Assembly: GCA_031292095.1 (NCBI GenBank)
Contig: JARLHU010000184.1
Span: 1 to 57,191, forward strand
Direction: 5' to 3'
Length of the DNA: 57,191 bases
Origin: Desulfosporosinus sp.
Lineage (GTDB): Bacteria > Bacillota > Desulfitobacteriia > Desulfitobacteriales > Desulfitobacteriaceae
Shown: positions 17,597 to 26,481 of the stretch, in pieces
Layout of the letters: each line of letters starts with the position of its first letter
Numbering within the stretch: the first letter of the stretch is position 1
Translations under genes and position numbers: made by a program
The notes under the pieces: model-generated
What the model was told of the DNA's origin: nothing
Database searches by the model: none
What the model saw: only the letters and a program-made list of their open reading frames with translations

Positions 17597-18076
17597 TTAT
17601 CCGGTCGCCTCAAGTCCTAATTCTTGGCACATCTTTTCTATCTCCATGACAGCTTTTTCATAGTGCCGGTTTACTGAGGATCTCGACATGTTGTATTTAA
17701 TACTCGCGTTTTCTATCGTCATGTCGTTAATAACTAGATCCGTCATAAGGCTAGAAAGCTCTTTTTTTAGCAAGGATATAAAGTGTTCCAGCATATCAAG
17801 CTCATATTTTTGTTTCGTGTAGAGCGCCTCCAATTCTGCAAGGTGCTCCATATTATCAGACGCATTAACATTCTGATATTTAAGCGCTATTCTTGCCGTT
17901 TTATCAGAAACCCCACTTGTGGTAACACGTTCACCTTGTGGACTTGTATAGGTCATCCCTTCAATAGTCTTTTCGGCGCTTATCATATACATCTCAAAGT
18001 TCTCTATTTTAAATTTTAAGATCCCAAGTTTTTGTCTCAACCCATGATAACTATCGAGCATTTCTTTTACATCCAT
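17597..18076 (-). CDS. Sigma-70 region 4-like late transcription regulator (ArpU-type)
   Basis: The 159-residue protein has a long N-terminal coiled coil and a C-terminal HTH reading DMTIENASIKYNMSRSSVNRHYEKAVMEI, as in phage ArpU/RinA-type regulators of late genes. It is the last gene of the early/replication operon. It is followed by a run of terminators and by AT-rich DNA with direct repeats of 'TTGACCGATTTTGACC'-like units (17545-17595), which may be part of the late control region. A role in turning on the packaging operon is inferred. Confidence 0.72.
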   Translation of the reverse strand: MDVKEMLDSYHGLRQKLGILKFKIENFEMYMISAEKTIEGMTYTSPQGERVTTSGVSDKTARIALKYQNVNASDNMEHLAELEALYTKQKYELDMLEHFISLLKKELSSLMTDLVINDMTIENASIKYNMSRSSVNRHYEKAVMEIEKMCQELGLEATG

Positions 18077-18724
18077 CTAAGCCGCCTCTTTTCTTACTGT
18101 GATTAGCCCGCTGTAAGGCAACGTTTCAATGATCTTGCAGAAGTCCCTAAACTCTCTTTGTTTGTGGAGTTTTCTGGCATGATAGACGTTTCCTAGGTTC
18201 TCATAGCTGCCTGTCCAAGTCGAAAGAAAGTTGTAATTCTGAGGGAGATCGAAAACAATGTCCCTCCATAGTTTTGCGGCAGCCTTGGAATCTGTTCCCT
18301 TTAACTGCTGATATTCTTTGATCCTTCTGTTTATATCTTCAAGCACATACAACCTTAAAGGAGTTATATTTGTCTCTCCATCTTCATCGTCGATGCTGAA
18401 ATCTTTAAGCTCTAACAGCCTGGTTCCTAGTTTGTGCATCCGGCTTGTACTGTTTTTAGTTGTGGCGATCTTATAAGTGTCGAAGTCCCACCACCAAGAC
18501 ATCGGCGCTGTGATGTCCATAGAAACGAATATCTGTCGCATGAATTTGGAGTGATCCGAGCCAGCTTTAACAAGTTTCAAAGCTACTTCTAAATCTTTCT
18601 CTCCTATAACAAATTTACCAGAGACATATTTGCTGTCTGATTGATCCCAGCTTTCAAGAGGATTTCTCATGCCTCTTAAAGCTCTTTCGAAATTCATTAC
18701 CGCGATATTTTCTGCTTTAATCAA
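18077..18724 (-). CDS. Phage protein, unknown; possible ThyX-like remnant motifs
   Basis: The 215-residue protein contains FMRQIFVSMDITAPMSWWWD followed by FDTYKIATTKNSTSRMHKLG. This recalls the flavin-dependent thymidylate synthase (ThyX) pattern, in which an Arg-rich motif and an 'S.N..S.R' motif bind dUMP and FAD. I recall similar phage proteins left unnamed, and the ThyX link is only a pattern resemblance. It directly abuts the late regulator gene and lies downstream of two MazG-like genes, a nucleotide-metabolism setting. Confidence 0.5.
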   Translation of the reverse strand: MIKAENIAVMNFERALRGMRNPLESWDQSDSKYVSGKFVIGEKDLEVALKLVKAGSDHSKFMRQIFVSMDITAPMSWWWDFDTYKIATTKNSTSRMHKLGTRLLELKDFSIDDEDGETNITPLRLYVLEDINRRIKEYQQLKGTDSKAAAKLWRDIVFDLPQNYNFLSTWTGSYENLGNVYHARKLHKQREFRDFCKIIETLPYSGLITVRKEAA

Positions 18725-18738
18725 GATGCAGCCCTCCT

Positions 18739-18966
18739 CTAACAGTTTGAAAGTATAAATTTCATAGCCATCGCCCCGACTTGAACAGCCTCTTCGCGCA
18801 TCCGGTCTTTATCGGGTTTCTTGTTTTTTATCTCATCCCACAGCTCATCCATTTCTTCTTTCAACACAGCCCAACCTTCATGTGGCGAGGTAAATGGGCC
18901 ATACATCTTATTTGCTCGATCCAATTCTTCAACGACTAAAGCAGCGACTATATATTTTTTATTCAT
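18739..18966 (-). CDS. MazG-like nucleotide pyrophosphohydrolase
   Basis: I choose the ATG at 18966 (MNKKYIVAALVVEELDRANK), which overlaps the stop of the previous gene as TAATG; an upstream in-frame ATG lies inside that gene. The 75-residue product has the helical acidic core of MazG/all-alpha NTPases: 'WAVLKEEMDELWDEIKN' (E..ELW..E) and 'REEAVQVGAMAMKFI'. These enzymes hydrolyse dNTPs to monophosphates. In phages they may clean up nucleotide pools or counter alarmone signals. Confidence 0.7.
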   Translation of the reverse strand: MNKKYIVAALVVEELDRANKMYGPFTSPHEGWAVLKEEMDELWDEIKNKKPDKDRMREEAVQVGAMAMKFILSNC

Positions 18967-19346
18967 TATTGGCCCCGCCCCTCTTTCGCTTCCCAGTTGC
19001 AACCCTCGTCACAATAAACACAACTGATGGTTGACTGATGCAAACAATAGTCGCATCGGCCTTCAAAAGACGCAATTTCTTCTCTGTCCATCCTAAAGCA
19101 AAGTTCCAGAGTGCAGTACCCGATGATGTCTTTTATGGTATCCTCGACGGCTTCTGTTGTAACTTTTGCCGGGTGTTTCACCAAGGTTTTGAGCCGGTTT
19201 ATCTTATCGTCGAGCCGGATAAGGAAGGAAATTTCTCCAAACTCCTCACGGAGTCGGTCGTATGAGCGCCCATAATCATGATTCTTTTGTTCGAGTAATT
19301 CAGCAACCGGAGCCAGGATGTTGGAGAACTCATTGGTTCGTTTCAT
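18966..19346 (-). CDS. DUF1599/MazG-like protein with zinc-ribbon tail
   Basis: The start at 19346 (MKRTNEFSN) has GGGCGGG upstream; an earlier ATG overlaps the helicase stop. The body reads QKNHDYGRSYDRLREEFGE, then RLDDKINRLKTL and EDTIKDIIGYCTLEL, the pattern of DUF1599/nucleotide-modification-associated MazG-like proteins. The C-terminal 35 residues add CDYCLHQSTISCVYCDEGC, a likely zinc ribbon. Two adjacent MazG-like genes in one operon suggest dNTP-pool editing during phage replication. Confidence 0.72.
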   Translation of the reverse strand: MKRTNEFSNILAPVAELLEQKNHDYGRSYDRLREEFGEISFLIRLDDKINRLKTLVKHPAKVTTEAVEDTIKDIIGYCTLELCFRMDREEIASFEGRCDYCLHQSTISCVYCDEGCNWEAKEGRGQ

Positions 19347-19360
19347 TTCTACCCGCCCTT

Positions 19361-20695
19361 TCATAGTCTTGCTCTCACTGCCCGCAGCAGCGCAGCCTGA
19401 CTGGTATCCTTCCGACCTAACGCATTTATAACGTCCTCATCGACCGTTCCGGCTGTGACAATGTGGTGAACGATTACGGTCTCGTTCTGTCCTTGGCGAT
19501 GCAGGCGACCGTTGGCCTGTTGGTATAACTCCAGGCTCCAAGGGATTCCGTACCAGATAATGATGTGTCCACCAGCCTGAAGGTTCAGTCCATGACCGGC
19601 TGAAGCCGGATGAGCTAATGCCACGTCTATCCCGCCTTCATTCCACTCGGTTATATCCTGGGAGTCTTGCAGCTCCCTCGCGTTCTTGAACATCCCTTTG
19701 AGCCTTTCCTTGTCGTGCTTATATGCATAAAACACAAGAATTGGTTTACCGTTAGCCCCTTCATACAAATCTTCCATGGCATCGAGCTTTCTCCTGTGGA
19801 TCTGTCGCGCAGCGCCATTCTCGTCGTAGACAGCGCCGTTGGCCATCTGTAGCAATTTGTTGGACAAGACCGCTGCGTTCGTCGCGTCGATGTCGCCCCC
19901 CTTGAATGGCAGCAGCATGTCGCGCTCCAGTTGTTTGTAGAGTGCCTTTTCCTTCTGGGACATTTGAACCTTCACATAATTGTCGATCCGGGCTGGCAAA
20001 GTAAGGTAGTCTTGGGCTTTCATACTCACGCAGATGTCTGCTATCTTTTTATAAATGGCCACTTCAGCGTTGGGTTTTAACTTATAGCTGAATATAATTT
20101 CTTGGTTCCGCTTATCCGGAACGAAGTACCGATCTCGATACCCGCCAATCGTTTTACCTAAGCGTTCGCCCCGATCCAAAAGGTACACCTGCGGCCACAA
20201 GTCTAGCAGTCCGTTTGGGGTAGGTGTTCCTGTAAGGCCGACGATCCGTTTTATAAGAGGCTGGACTTTCCGCAGCGCTTTGAACCGAATGGACTTGGCT
20301 GACTTAAAGCTCGAAAGCTCATCAACCACGATCATATCAAAGGGCCACTTTGCTCCGTAGTGCATAACGAGCCATGCGACGTTTTCCCGGTTGATGATAT
20401 AAATGTCGGCTTTGACCTGTAAGGCTGCTAGTCGTTTCTTTTCTGAGCCCAACACCGTAGCGATCTTTAAATGTTTCAGATGATCCCATTTGTCGCACTC
20501 TTTGCTCCAGGTGTCCTGTGCCACCCGGAGAGGTGCTATCACTAGCACCTTTCTATCCTCCGAGAGCAGCTCGTTGATGGCTGTTAGGGTAATAACCGTC
20601 TTGCCAAGTCCTAAGTCGAGAAACAATCCAAGCGCGGGCTTGTCCAATATCTGCTGGACTGCATACTCTTGATAATTGTGGGGATTATATTTCAT
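19361..20695 (-). CDS. SNF2/SF2-family helicase
   Basis: The 444-residue ATPase has a Walker A of LGLGKT (about 29-34) after the Q-motif-like 'YNPHNYQEYAVQQIL', a Walker B of VVDELSSFKS (123-132), LTGTPTPNG (motif III), and motif V/VI 'HPASAGHGLNLQAG' and 'QANGRLHRQGQ'. This is the compact SNF2 helicase usual in siphophage replication modules, next to a VRR-NUC nuclease. The stop/start overlap with the neighbours on both sides indicates one operon. Confidence 0.93.
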   Translation of the reverse strand: MKYNPHNYQEYAVQQILDKPALGLFLDLGLGKTVITLTAINELLSEDRKVLVIAPLRVAQDTWSKECDKWDHLKHLKIATVLGSEKKRLAALQVKADIYIINRENVAWLVMHYGAKWPFDMIVVDELSSFKSAKSIRFKALRKVQPLIKRIVGLTGTPTPNGLLDLWPQVYLLDRGERLGKTIGGYRDRYFVPDKRNQEIIFSYKLKPNAEVAIYKKIADICVSMKAQDYLTLPARIDNYVKVQMSQKEKALYKQLERDMLLPFKGGDIDATNAAVLSNKLLQMANGAVYDENGAARQIHRRKLDAMEDLYEGANGKPILVFYAYKHDKERLKGMFKNARELQDSQDITEWNEGGIDVALAHPASAGHGLNLQAGGHIIIWYGIPWSLELYQQANGRLHRQGQNETVIVHHIVTAGTVDEDVINALGRKDTSQAALLRAVRARL

Positions 20696-20957
20696 CTATA
20701 AACTCCTTGATTTTCTCCGGGCTGTCTATAACTTCGATTTTGTGACCGAGCTTCTCAAAAGTACCAACCATCTTAACCTGTTTGGCAGAAAGTTTACCGT
20801 CTGGAGCTTTTAATTCTACGAAGTATACGCCGCCATCGGGTGTCAGTATGATCCGATCCGGCACACCGACCGTTCCGGGTGAAACAAATTTCAATGCGAG
20901 GCCACCCTTGGCTTTAACCTTATCCCTTAATTTTTTCTCAATCTGTCGTTCTAACAA
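20685..20957 (-). CDS. VRR-NUC domain nuclease
   Basis: A frame runs from an ATG at 20996, but TTG at 20957 (LERQIEKKLRDKVKAKGG) has AGAGGTG upstream and is my preferred start. The 90-residue form contains the VRR-NUC signature: GVPDRIILTPDGGVYFVELKAPDGKLS (D...E.K catalytic set). VRR-NUC enzymes are PD-(D/E)XK nucleases that act on branched DNA. The pairing with SNF2 helicase is very common in phages. Confidence 0.88.
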   Translation of the reverse strand: MLERQIEKKLRDKVKAKGGLALKFVSPGTVGVPDRIILTPDGGVYFVELKAPDGKLSAKQVKMVGTFEKLGHKIEVIDSPEKIKEFIDEI

Positions 20958-20975
20958 TGAAGCACCTCTTTCTGT

Positions 20976-21218
20976 GGGTGTACCCAATGTGTCCAATGTG
21001 ACACCATTTCTGTAAAGTTTATAAAGCGTGGTTTTAGGCGTATATTCAGGGTGTATATACCCTATATCTTAGTTTTAATGATTTATAGAAATATTGGGTA
21101 CATAGGGTACAACACCACTCAAACCCACTGACAGCAAGGCTTTGGGGTGTACCCAATTGATGTACCCAGTTTGTTTTTTCTGGGTACATCAGGTACATCG
21201 AAGGTGTACCCAATTGGT
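20976..21218. repeat. Iteron-like GTACCC/GGGTAC repeats; candidate phage origin
   Basis: The intergenic region between VapE and VRR-NUC repeats the core GGGTAC/GTACCC at least seven times in both orientations, for example at 20978-20986, 21095-21110, 21147-21168, 21182-21188 and 21203-21212. GGTGTACCCAAT occurs three times. The stretch is AT-rich between repeats. Position beside the replicative primase-helicase suggests an origin or autoregulatory site. Confidence 0.5.
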
Positions 21219-23564
21219 TTAGACTAAACTTCTTAAATGACCCCTTTGAGCCCCATATATTTTGAACCTTAGCCTTCCACTGCTCCGCTCCCAGCCCTTG
21301 GCATGATCCAAAATTCCTCGGATTTCTCTGGATTGTGCAAGACCGAGTTGTTTCGGGTCGCCGCCAAAACATTCACACCATACTTCGATGGCGCACACCT
21401 TGGTTCGCTTCACTTTACCATCGCCCCTTGTAAAGTCCCCTGTAAGGAACAGTCTTCTTTCGCTTAAATCCATGTCGTCCCACTCTTCAGGAAGAAGTGT
21501 TTCCAAGTAATCATAGATCATGCCCGCTTTGTCGCTTTCAACAGTGTGTTCTGCTTGAACCATGTTTGCATAATCCTCAAGCTCTTGCGGAAGAAACAAC
21601 TTCTCTCCGGCATTAAATGCCTGGACTGCCTCAGCCCAAACTTGGTCAACATCTAAGTCCTTCCACATATCGTTTTTACCCTTACCCACGTTAATTGGCC
21701 AGAAACGTCGACCTCCGGTTGTATCTCTTAAGCACTCATAATCATTGGTGGTTCCCAAGAAAATGCACTGACGAGGATGTGCCTCAGTTCGTCTTCCATA
21801 CGCCGAGAGAAAGATGTCCTCTTGCTTGGTGATAAAGTGTTTCAGAGCATCAACGTCAGCTTTTTTGGCTGCCGATAACTCCCCCATTTCGATAAGCCAC
21901 ACCCCTTGCAGTTGCTCATAGGCTTCCTTCCCGGTAACACTTGCCAGGCTGTCGGAGTACCATTTGCCGCCCAGCATCTTAATGAAGTAACTTTTTCCAA
22001 GGCTCTGCTTTCCGATCATTAGGAGCATATAGTCAAACTTGCACCCCGGATTATAGATCCTCGCGACCGCCGCGCACATCATTTTTCGTGTTGCGGCCCG
22101 CGTGTAATCGTGATCCTCCGCACCAAAGTAGTCGATAAACAGGGTGTCGAGGCGTTTGGTTCCATCCCAAGTAAGGCCGTTCAAATATTCTTTAACTGGG
22201 TTAAACTTGTTCTGCTCAACAATCACAGACAGTGCGTCCATTGTTTTTCCGGTGTGGCTGATGCCATAGTACTTCTCTAAATAGTGCCGAAGGGCTGCGT
22301 CATCCGAATCCAGCCAGTAAGTGTTTCCATCCATGCCGCGCCAAGGCAAGTCCCTTAAAAGCTCGATACGACTAGCAAACTGGTTGTATCCTATTGTTTT
22401 ACTTAGGTTAGGATCGTTCTCCATGATTAGCCGGATGTTGTCGATGGTCGCCTTCAGCGTGCCATCTTGTTTATATTCCAGTCCTTTAGCCCAGTCATCA
22501 TCCTTAAATTCTTCCAATGCCGCTGCCATATTTTCCATCATAAGCTGCTGCTTTACTGCCCCATCATTGACAGCCAAGTCCTGCATAGCCTTATAAGATG
22601 GTATTTTTCCTGGTGACGTTCCTTCTTCTACACCATCATCGAGAGCACCAAACTTGTGAATTCGCACTAAATCGAAAGCGTTGACCAGCTTTCCGCTTAT
22701 GGGGTCGGTTCCATGGTGTGAGAACGCGAAGGTGTCGTTATCATAAAGCACTAACCCGCCAGAGGTTGATCCGCCAATAAAGGTGTACCGATCCTCGCAA
22801 GTTTCACATGGTGCATAAACATCGGGAAGAAATGTTTCGATTGCTTCGGGGATGCTGTAAGCCCGGTTGAAACCTCCTAAAGCACCCTTCTTTGCAAGTG
22901 GATCGCCTTGTTTAGCCGCTAACTTCTTACGCGCCTGACCCACTCGCGACGATACCGGCCAACTAGAAGTGTCCGTCCATTCCTCATATTTCGCGAGGAT
23001 TTCATCGGGGTTTAGCCAAGGCCCATCCTGGTATTTGAATACGTGCTCCCCATCGCTCGATGTACTTCCCCAGTACATTAAACGCGCTGGCTCGAACGAG
23101 GTATCGTCGAATTGTTCAATGTCAATTTCACTGGCAAACCTATGCGCGATGGCCATATACTCATCAGGAGTAACATCCCGCGAAAGTGGAGCAACGAGCC
23201 TATATCTTGGGGCTTCCGGCGTGTGCTTGTGCGTACCACTGATACACAAAGCACACCCGTTGTACATTATGATTGTCTCCCAAGTATCCGGTTGAGCGTA
23301 GTCCATATCCATCACAAGAACGCTGCGGTACTCAACATTAGCGTTTTTACGGATACCATCCTTGAGCTTGCCCCCGACAAAACCTCCAATGTCCTTAATG
23401 TCATCCTGTTTTGGCTTGGGCATTTTCTTATATTCAGCAACAGTTTCCCCGGTGTAGTTCGGTTGGCCTAGCTTGTCTCTTAGCTCCGGCCAGGACATTT
23501 CCCTAGGAGTCCATTTCTTTTCCATTCGCGAGCTTCCAACAGAGATGGTTAATTTTCGTTCCAC
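21219..23564 (-). CDS. Primase-helicase, VapE family
   Basis: A GTG start with AGGAG 7 bases upstream gives 781 residues. The N-terminal third looks like an archaeo-eukaryotic primase-type domain (VLVMDMDYAQ at 83-92; RYRLVAPLSRDV). A region at about 235-300 with paired Cys (CETCEDRYTF) follows. The C-terminal half is a VapE/D5-like helicase with Walker A GKQSLGKS (518-525), 'GVWLIEMGELSAAKKAD' (Walker B region), and 'FLGTTNDYECLRDTTGGRRFWP'. These proteins prime and unwind phage DNA at the origin. The neighbouring iteron-like region fits. Confidence 0.93.
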   Translation of the reverse strand: MERKLTISVGSSRMEKKWTPREMSWPELRDKLGQPNYTGETVAEYKKMPKPKQDDIKDIGGFVGGKLKDGIRKNANVEYRSVLVMDMDYAQPDTWETIIMYNGCALCISGTHKHTPEAPRYRLVAPLSRDVTPDEYMAIAHRFASEIDIEQFDDTSFEPARLMYWGSTSSDGEHVFKYQDGPWLNPDEILAKYEEWTDTSSWPVSSRVGQARKKLAAKQGDPLAKKGALGGFNRAYSIPEAIETFLPDVYAPCETCEDRYTFIGGSTSGGLVLYDNDTFAFSHHGTDPISGKLVNAFDLVRIHKFGALDDGVEEGTSPGKIPSYKAMQDLAVNDGAVKQQLMMENMAAALEEFKDDDWAKGLEYKQDGTLKATIDNIRLIMENDPNLSKTIGYNQFASRIELLRDLPWRGMDGNTYWLDSDDAALRHYLEKYYGISHTGKTMDALSVIVEQNKFNPVKEYLNGLTWDGTKRLDTLFIDYFGAEDHDYTRAATRKMMCAAVARIYNPGCKFDYMLLMIGKQSLGKSYFIKMLGGKWYSDSLASVTGKEAYEQLQGVWLIEMGELSAAKKADVDALKHFITKQEDIFLSAYGRRTEAHPRQCIFLGTTNDYECLRDTTGGRRFWPINVGKGKNDMWKDLDVDQVWAEAVQAFNAGEKLFLPQELEDYANMVQAEHTVESDKAGMIYDYLETLLPEEWDDMDLSERRLFLTGDFTRGDGKVKRTKVCAIEVWCECFGGDPKQLGLAQSREIRGILDHAKGWERSSGRLRFKIYGAQRGHLRSLV

Positions 23565-23574
23565 CCTCTCACTC

Positions 23575-23703
23575 CTAGCTGTTTAATATCAATAAAAGTA
23601 CACATACTGCTGCAACAAGTGTGAAATATATCGCATACAAGGCATTGCCATAGGCTGCATCTCCAAAACCAGCGATCATGAACACCAGTGCCAAAAAATC
23701 CAT
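23575..23703 (-). CDS. Small membrane protein (42 residues)
   Basis: A short frame between Rha and VapE, from an ATG at 23703 to TAG at 23575, encodes MDFLALVFMIAGFGDAAYGN followed by a 20-residue hydrophobic segment and a short tail. Its stop sits inside the VapE ribosome binding site region (TAGGAG), suggesting translational coupling. One or two membrane segments are predicted by eye. Function unknown. Confidence 0.5.
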   Translation of the reverse strand: MDFLALVFMIAGFGDAAYGNALYAIYFTLVAAVCVLLLILNS

Positions 23704-23705
23704 TA

Positions 23706-24209
23706 TTACTTACCCCCCAATTGTGGGTGGAACTTAGAAATAGGCTGCTGCCCAGTCACATATTCTATCGCGTTACTGATGAGGAGCTGGATTTCCTCAG
23801 TGGAGAGTTGCTTCTTAAATGTCTTAGCAATATTGAACAACATCTTGGCTTGTCTAGTTCTTGCGTTCATATGCAATGCCTCTTCCCGAAGCGTCTTGGG
23901 GTCTTTCATTGCCTTTTCCATTTCCGCGAACCGAGTGACATATGCTGCGGTAAAGAGCACTCCTTTTCGTCCGGTCATTTTATTGGCCACCAGCTCGCAG
24001 CCTTTTTTCGTGAGCAGATAACATGGCATCTTTTTGTTTTGCTCGGAAAGGTAACTGGTTTCAATGAAGAAATCGGAGCAGGAGAAATTCCCTTCTCCTA
24101 AATAGCCGCAGTATTGCCGAATACTTTTCATCAAATCGTAGTGTGGCCTGTCCACCATCTCGGATACTTCTCGACTATCAATCGCGTGCTTTATAATTAC
24201 GTTGTTCAT
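23706..24209 (-). CDS. Rha-family phage regulatory protein
   Basis: The 167-residue protein opens with the Rha N-terminal pattern: 'DSREVSEMVDRPHYDLMKSIRQY', then 'FFIETSYLSEQNKKMPCYLLTKKGCELVANKMTGRKG', followed by 'FTAAYVTRFAEMEKAM'. Rha proteins are antirepressor-like DNA-binding proteins with winged HTH folds in temperate phages. The C-terminal part is charged and helical. It lies in the replication operon between polymerase and primase genes. Confidence 0.87.
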   Translation of the reverse strand: MNNVIIKHAIDSREVSEMVDRPHYDLMKSIRQYCGYLGEGNFSCSDFFIETSYLSEQNKKMPCYLLTKKGCELVANKMTGRKGVLFTAAYVTRFAEMEKAMKDPKTLREEALHMNARTRQAKMLFNIAKTFKKQLSTEEIQLLISNAIEYVTGQQPISKFHPQLGGK

Positions 24210-24225
24210 TTACAACATCTCCCCT

Positions 24226-26172
24226 TTATCCTTTTTTATAGAAGTCTGTTTCAAACCCATCTGCTTTTAAGGGTAGCCCTTCAGCCCAACTTATCGGCTG
24301 AGCCATAATGTCACACACATTCTCCAGCGAGCCTTCACCGATTGGTGCTGAAATTATCACTTCATCATGGACATGGAAAGCAATCTTGTACCCGGCCCGG
24401 TCAATCCGCAGCATGGCCTCCGCAAGACAATCGCGGGCGACAGCTTGTGTGCAGTTCTCAACCAACTTCGGGCCATAAGTGTCTATCCGACACCACTGTT
24501 TGTTCTCGCCAATGCCTTCATAGGTGAGGCCCTCGCGTCCAAACTTGTTTTCCTCTAGCTTTGGTTTGATATAAGAAAGCTTTCGGCCAGAAGGGAGCGT
24601 TATAAACAGGATTCCGCTTTTGAATAGAAATTTTATATTTCCAACGGTCTGCGGGATTCGATCCTTAACGGCCTTAAGTGCTGCCTTATCAACGTCCCAC
24701 CAAAACTTTGTAATGTTAGGATTTGCTGCCCGCCATGCGGCAACGAGTGGTTTCAACTCGTCCTCTTTTACCCCCATGTTGAGTGCGCCCATTGCCACCA
24801 ATGCACCAATACTTCCACCATACCCCAAGGCGAGCTCTGAAATTTTACCTTTTTGCCTCAGCTCATACTCTGGATTTCCCTTAACGATCCTCTCGATGGG
24901 AACCTTGAACATCTGGGAGGCAGATGCTTCATAAATCTTTCCGTGAGTCTGGAACACTTCCATTCGCCACGCTTCACCCGCGAGCCACGCGATCACTCGC
25001 GCCTCAATCGCGGAGAAGTCTGCAACTATAAACCTGTGGCCTTGGTCGGGGATGAAGGCGGTTCTTATGAGTTCTGACAGCACACTAGGCACGCTCTCAT
25101 AAACCATTTCTAGGAAGTCAAATTCTCCATCCTTGACTATTTCCCGCGCCTGTTTCAAGTCTGGCAAGTGGTTCTGCGGGAGATTATGAATTTGAATCAA
25201 TCTTCCAGCCCACCTTCCGGTCCGATTCGCGCCATAAAATTGGAGTAAACCACGGGCGCGATTATCTGGGCAGAGCGCCCGTTGCATCGCCGTATATTTT
25301 TTGATTGAGGTTCTTGCCATCTCTTGACGTAGCTGGAGGAGCCTTTGGATCTCACCTTCGGTGTTTCCCGCCAATTCAGCCACGACCTTTTTAGATAAGC
25401 TCGCGATCTCCACTCCGTTTTCTAAGAACCACTCCTTTAGCTGGGCCACGCTGTTTGGGTTATCCAGCCCAGATAATTCTTTGGCCTCATCTGTAACCTC
25501 ATCTTTATACCTTTTGTCGCATTGAAGGGCCATCTCTACCAAATCGGTGTCGATCAAAACTCCAGTGTCATTAATCTCTTGATCGAGACACCAAAGGGCC
25601 TGTTCATCATCGGAGATTGGAAACTTCATGAGCTTCCCCCGAATCGCCCTTTCCACCTCAACGTCCTTCTTGCAATACTCCCTGAACGTGGCCCACTTCT
25701 CCGGCGCATGGGGTGGCCTATTCCTTGTTCTACCACTATTTACTTTAGTGGGTTTACAAGGGCCGCAGAAGTACCGGATGAGTGCCTTACCCTCAGTCAT
25801 CTTTTGCTGTTCCAATCCCAGAACTTTAGCAACCCCGGCAAGATGAAGGGGAAGCCCCAGCATCGCCGACTGGACTGCCGTACAACGCCAGGAGTCAGGA
25901 GCTAGCGGCCTCCCAAGATATTTTGATAAACAGGTTCGCTCAAAAGCTGCGTTAAAGGCTGTCTTTATTATGGTTTCATCACATAACGCATCGACTAACT
26001 CCGTCGGCAGTTTTTCGCCTTGCGCCAAGTCAATTAGCTGCACAGGTTCGTTACCCCAAGCATACGCAAACAAGAGAATTTCGAAATCGGGGGCCGAGGT
26101 GTATGCGTACACCCCGGCTTTTTTCAAATCCACACCGGAATAGGTTTCGAGGTCAATTCCTAAAACGACCAT
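24226..26172 (-). CDS. Family A DNA polymerase
   Basis: The 648-residue polymerase starts with a proofreading exonuclease motif (GIDLETYSG, residues 4-12). It later has family A polymerase motifs: FIVADFSAIEARVIAWLAGE (motif A), RQKGKISELALGYGG (O-helix, motif B) and FHVHDEVIISAP (motif C). This is a short phage-type Pol I lacking the 5'-3' nuclease domain. It overlaps the upstream 101-residue gene by 13 bases in the replication operon. Confidence 0.96.
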   Translation of the reverse strand: MVVLGIDLETYSGVDLKKAGVYAYTSAPDFEILLFAYAWGNEPVQLIDLAQGEKLPTELVDALCDETIIKTAFNAAFERTCLSKYLGRPLAPDSWRCTAVQSAMLGLPLHLAGVAKVLGLEQQKMTEGKALIRYFCGPCKPTKVNSGRTRNRPPHAPEKWATFREYCKKDVEVERAIRGKLMKFPISDDEQALWCLDQEINDTGVLIDTDLVEMALQCDKRYKDEVTDEAKELSGLDNPNSVAQLKEWFLENGVEIASLSKKVVAELAGNTEGEIQRLLQLRQEMARTSIKKYTAMQRALCPDNRARGLLQFYGANRTGRWAGRLIQIHNLPQNHLPDLKQAREIVKDGEFDFLEMVYESVPSVLSELIRTAFIPDQGHRFIVADFSAIEARVIAWLAGEAWRMEVFQTHGKIYEASASQMFKVPIERIVKGNPEYELRQKGKISELALGYGGSIGALVAMGALNMGVKEDELKPLVAAWRAANPNITKFWWDVDKAALKAVKDRIPQTVGNIKFLFKSGILFITLPSGRKLSYIKPKLEENKFGREGLTYEGIGENKQWCRIDTYGPKLVENCTQAVARDCLAEAMLRIDRAGYKIAFHVHDEVIISAPIGEGSLENVCDIMAQPISWAEGLPLKADGFETDFYKKG

Positions 26173-26465
26173 TCAAAGGCTTCCTGTAGGATATCAATGC
26201 GGTATTGGTCGCCATCTACCGGGACATCACGCCTCCTGCTGAGTTGGAAAGCGATACTCATAAGCAACCTTACCTGACCAGGCTTTAATTTTTGGCCTGT
26301 GATTGCCGCAAACTCATGAACCGTATAGTATTCATCCTCCATCACCTTTTCGCCAAGGAGCAAAATTGCCTCATCATGTTTGTTTATCACATCCATAATT
26401 TCACGAAGTAATTTAGTGTGCTCTGTAAGGATCTTTTCATGGTTTATCTTTTCATGGTTTATCAT
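26160..26465 (-). CDS. Unknown phage protein with HTH-like C-terminal part
   Basis: A strong GGGGGGGG run 7 bases upstream supports the ATG at 26465. The first 11 residues are a tandem repeat (INHEK-INHEK), produced by a 15-bp DNA repeat, so the N-terminus is probably variable. Residues about 48-101 (YYTVHEFAAITGQKLKPGQV, then SRRRDVPVDGDQYRIDILQEAFEW) look like a small winged-helix or antirepressor C-domain. I do not recognise the family. Confidence 0.55.
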   Translation of the reverse strand: MINHEKINHEKILTEHTKLLREIMDVINKHDEAILLLGEKVMEDEYYTVHEFAAITGQKLKPGQVRLLMSIAFQLSRRRDVPVDGDQYRIDILQEAFEWSF

Positions 26466-26481
26466 TTCAATTCCCCCCCCT

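Noticed and set aside
26441..26465. Short tandem repeat as a possible CRISPR or operator
   Set aside because: It has only two units and encodes the repeated N-terminus of the 101-residue gene.
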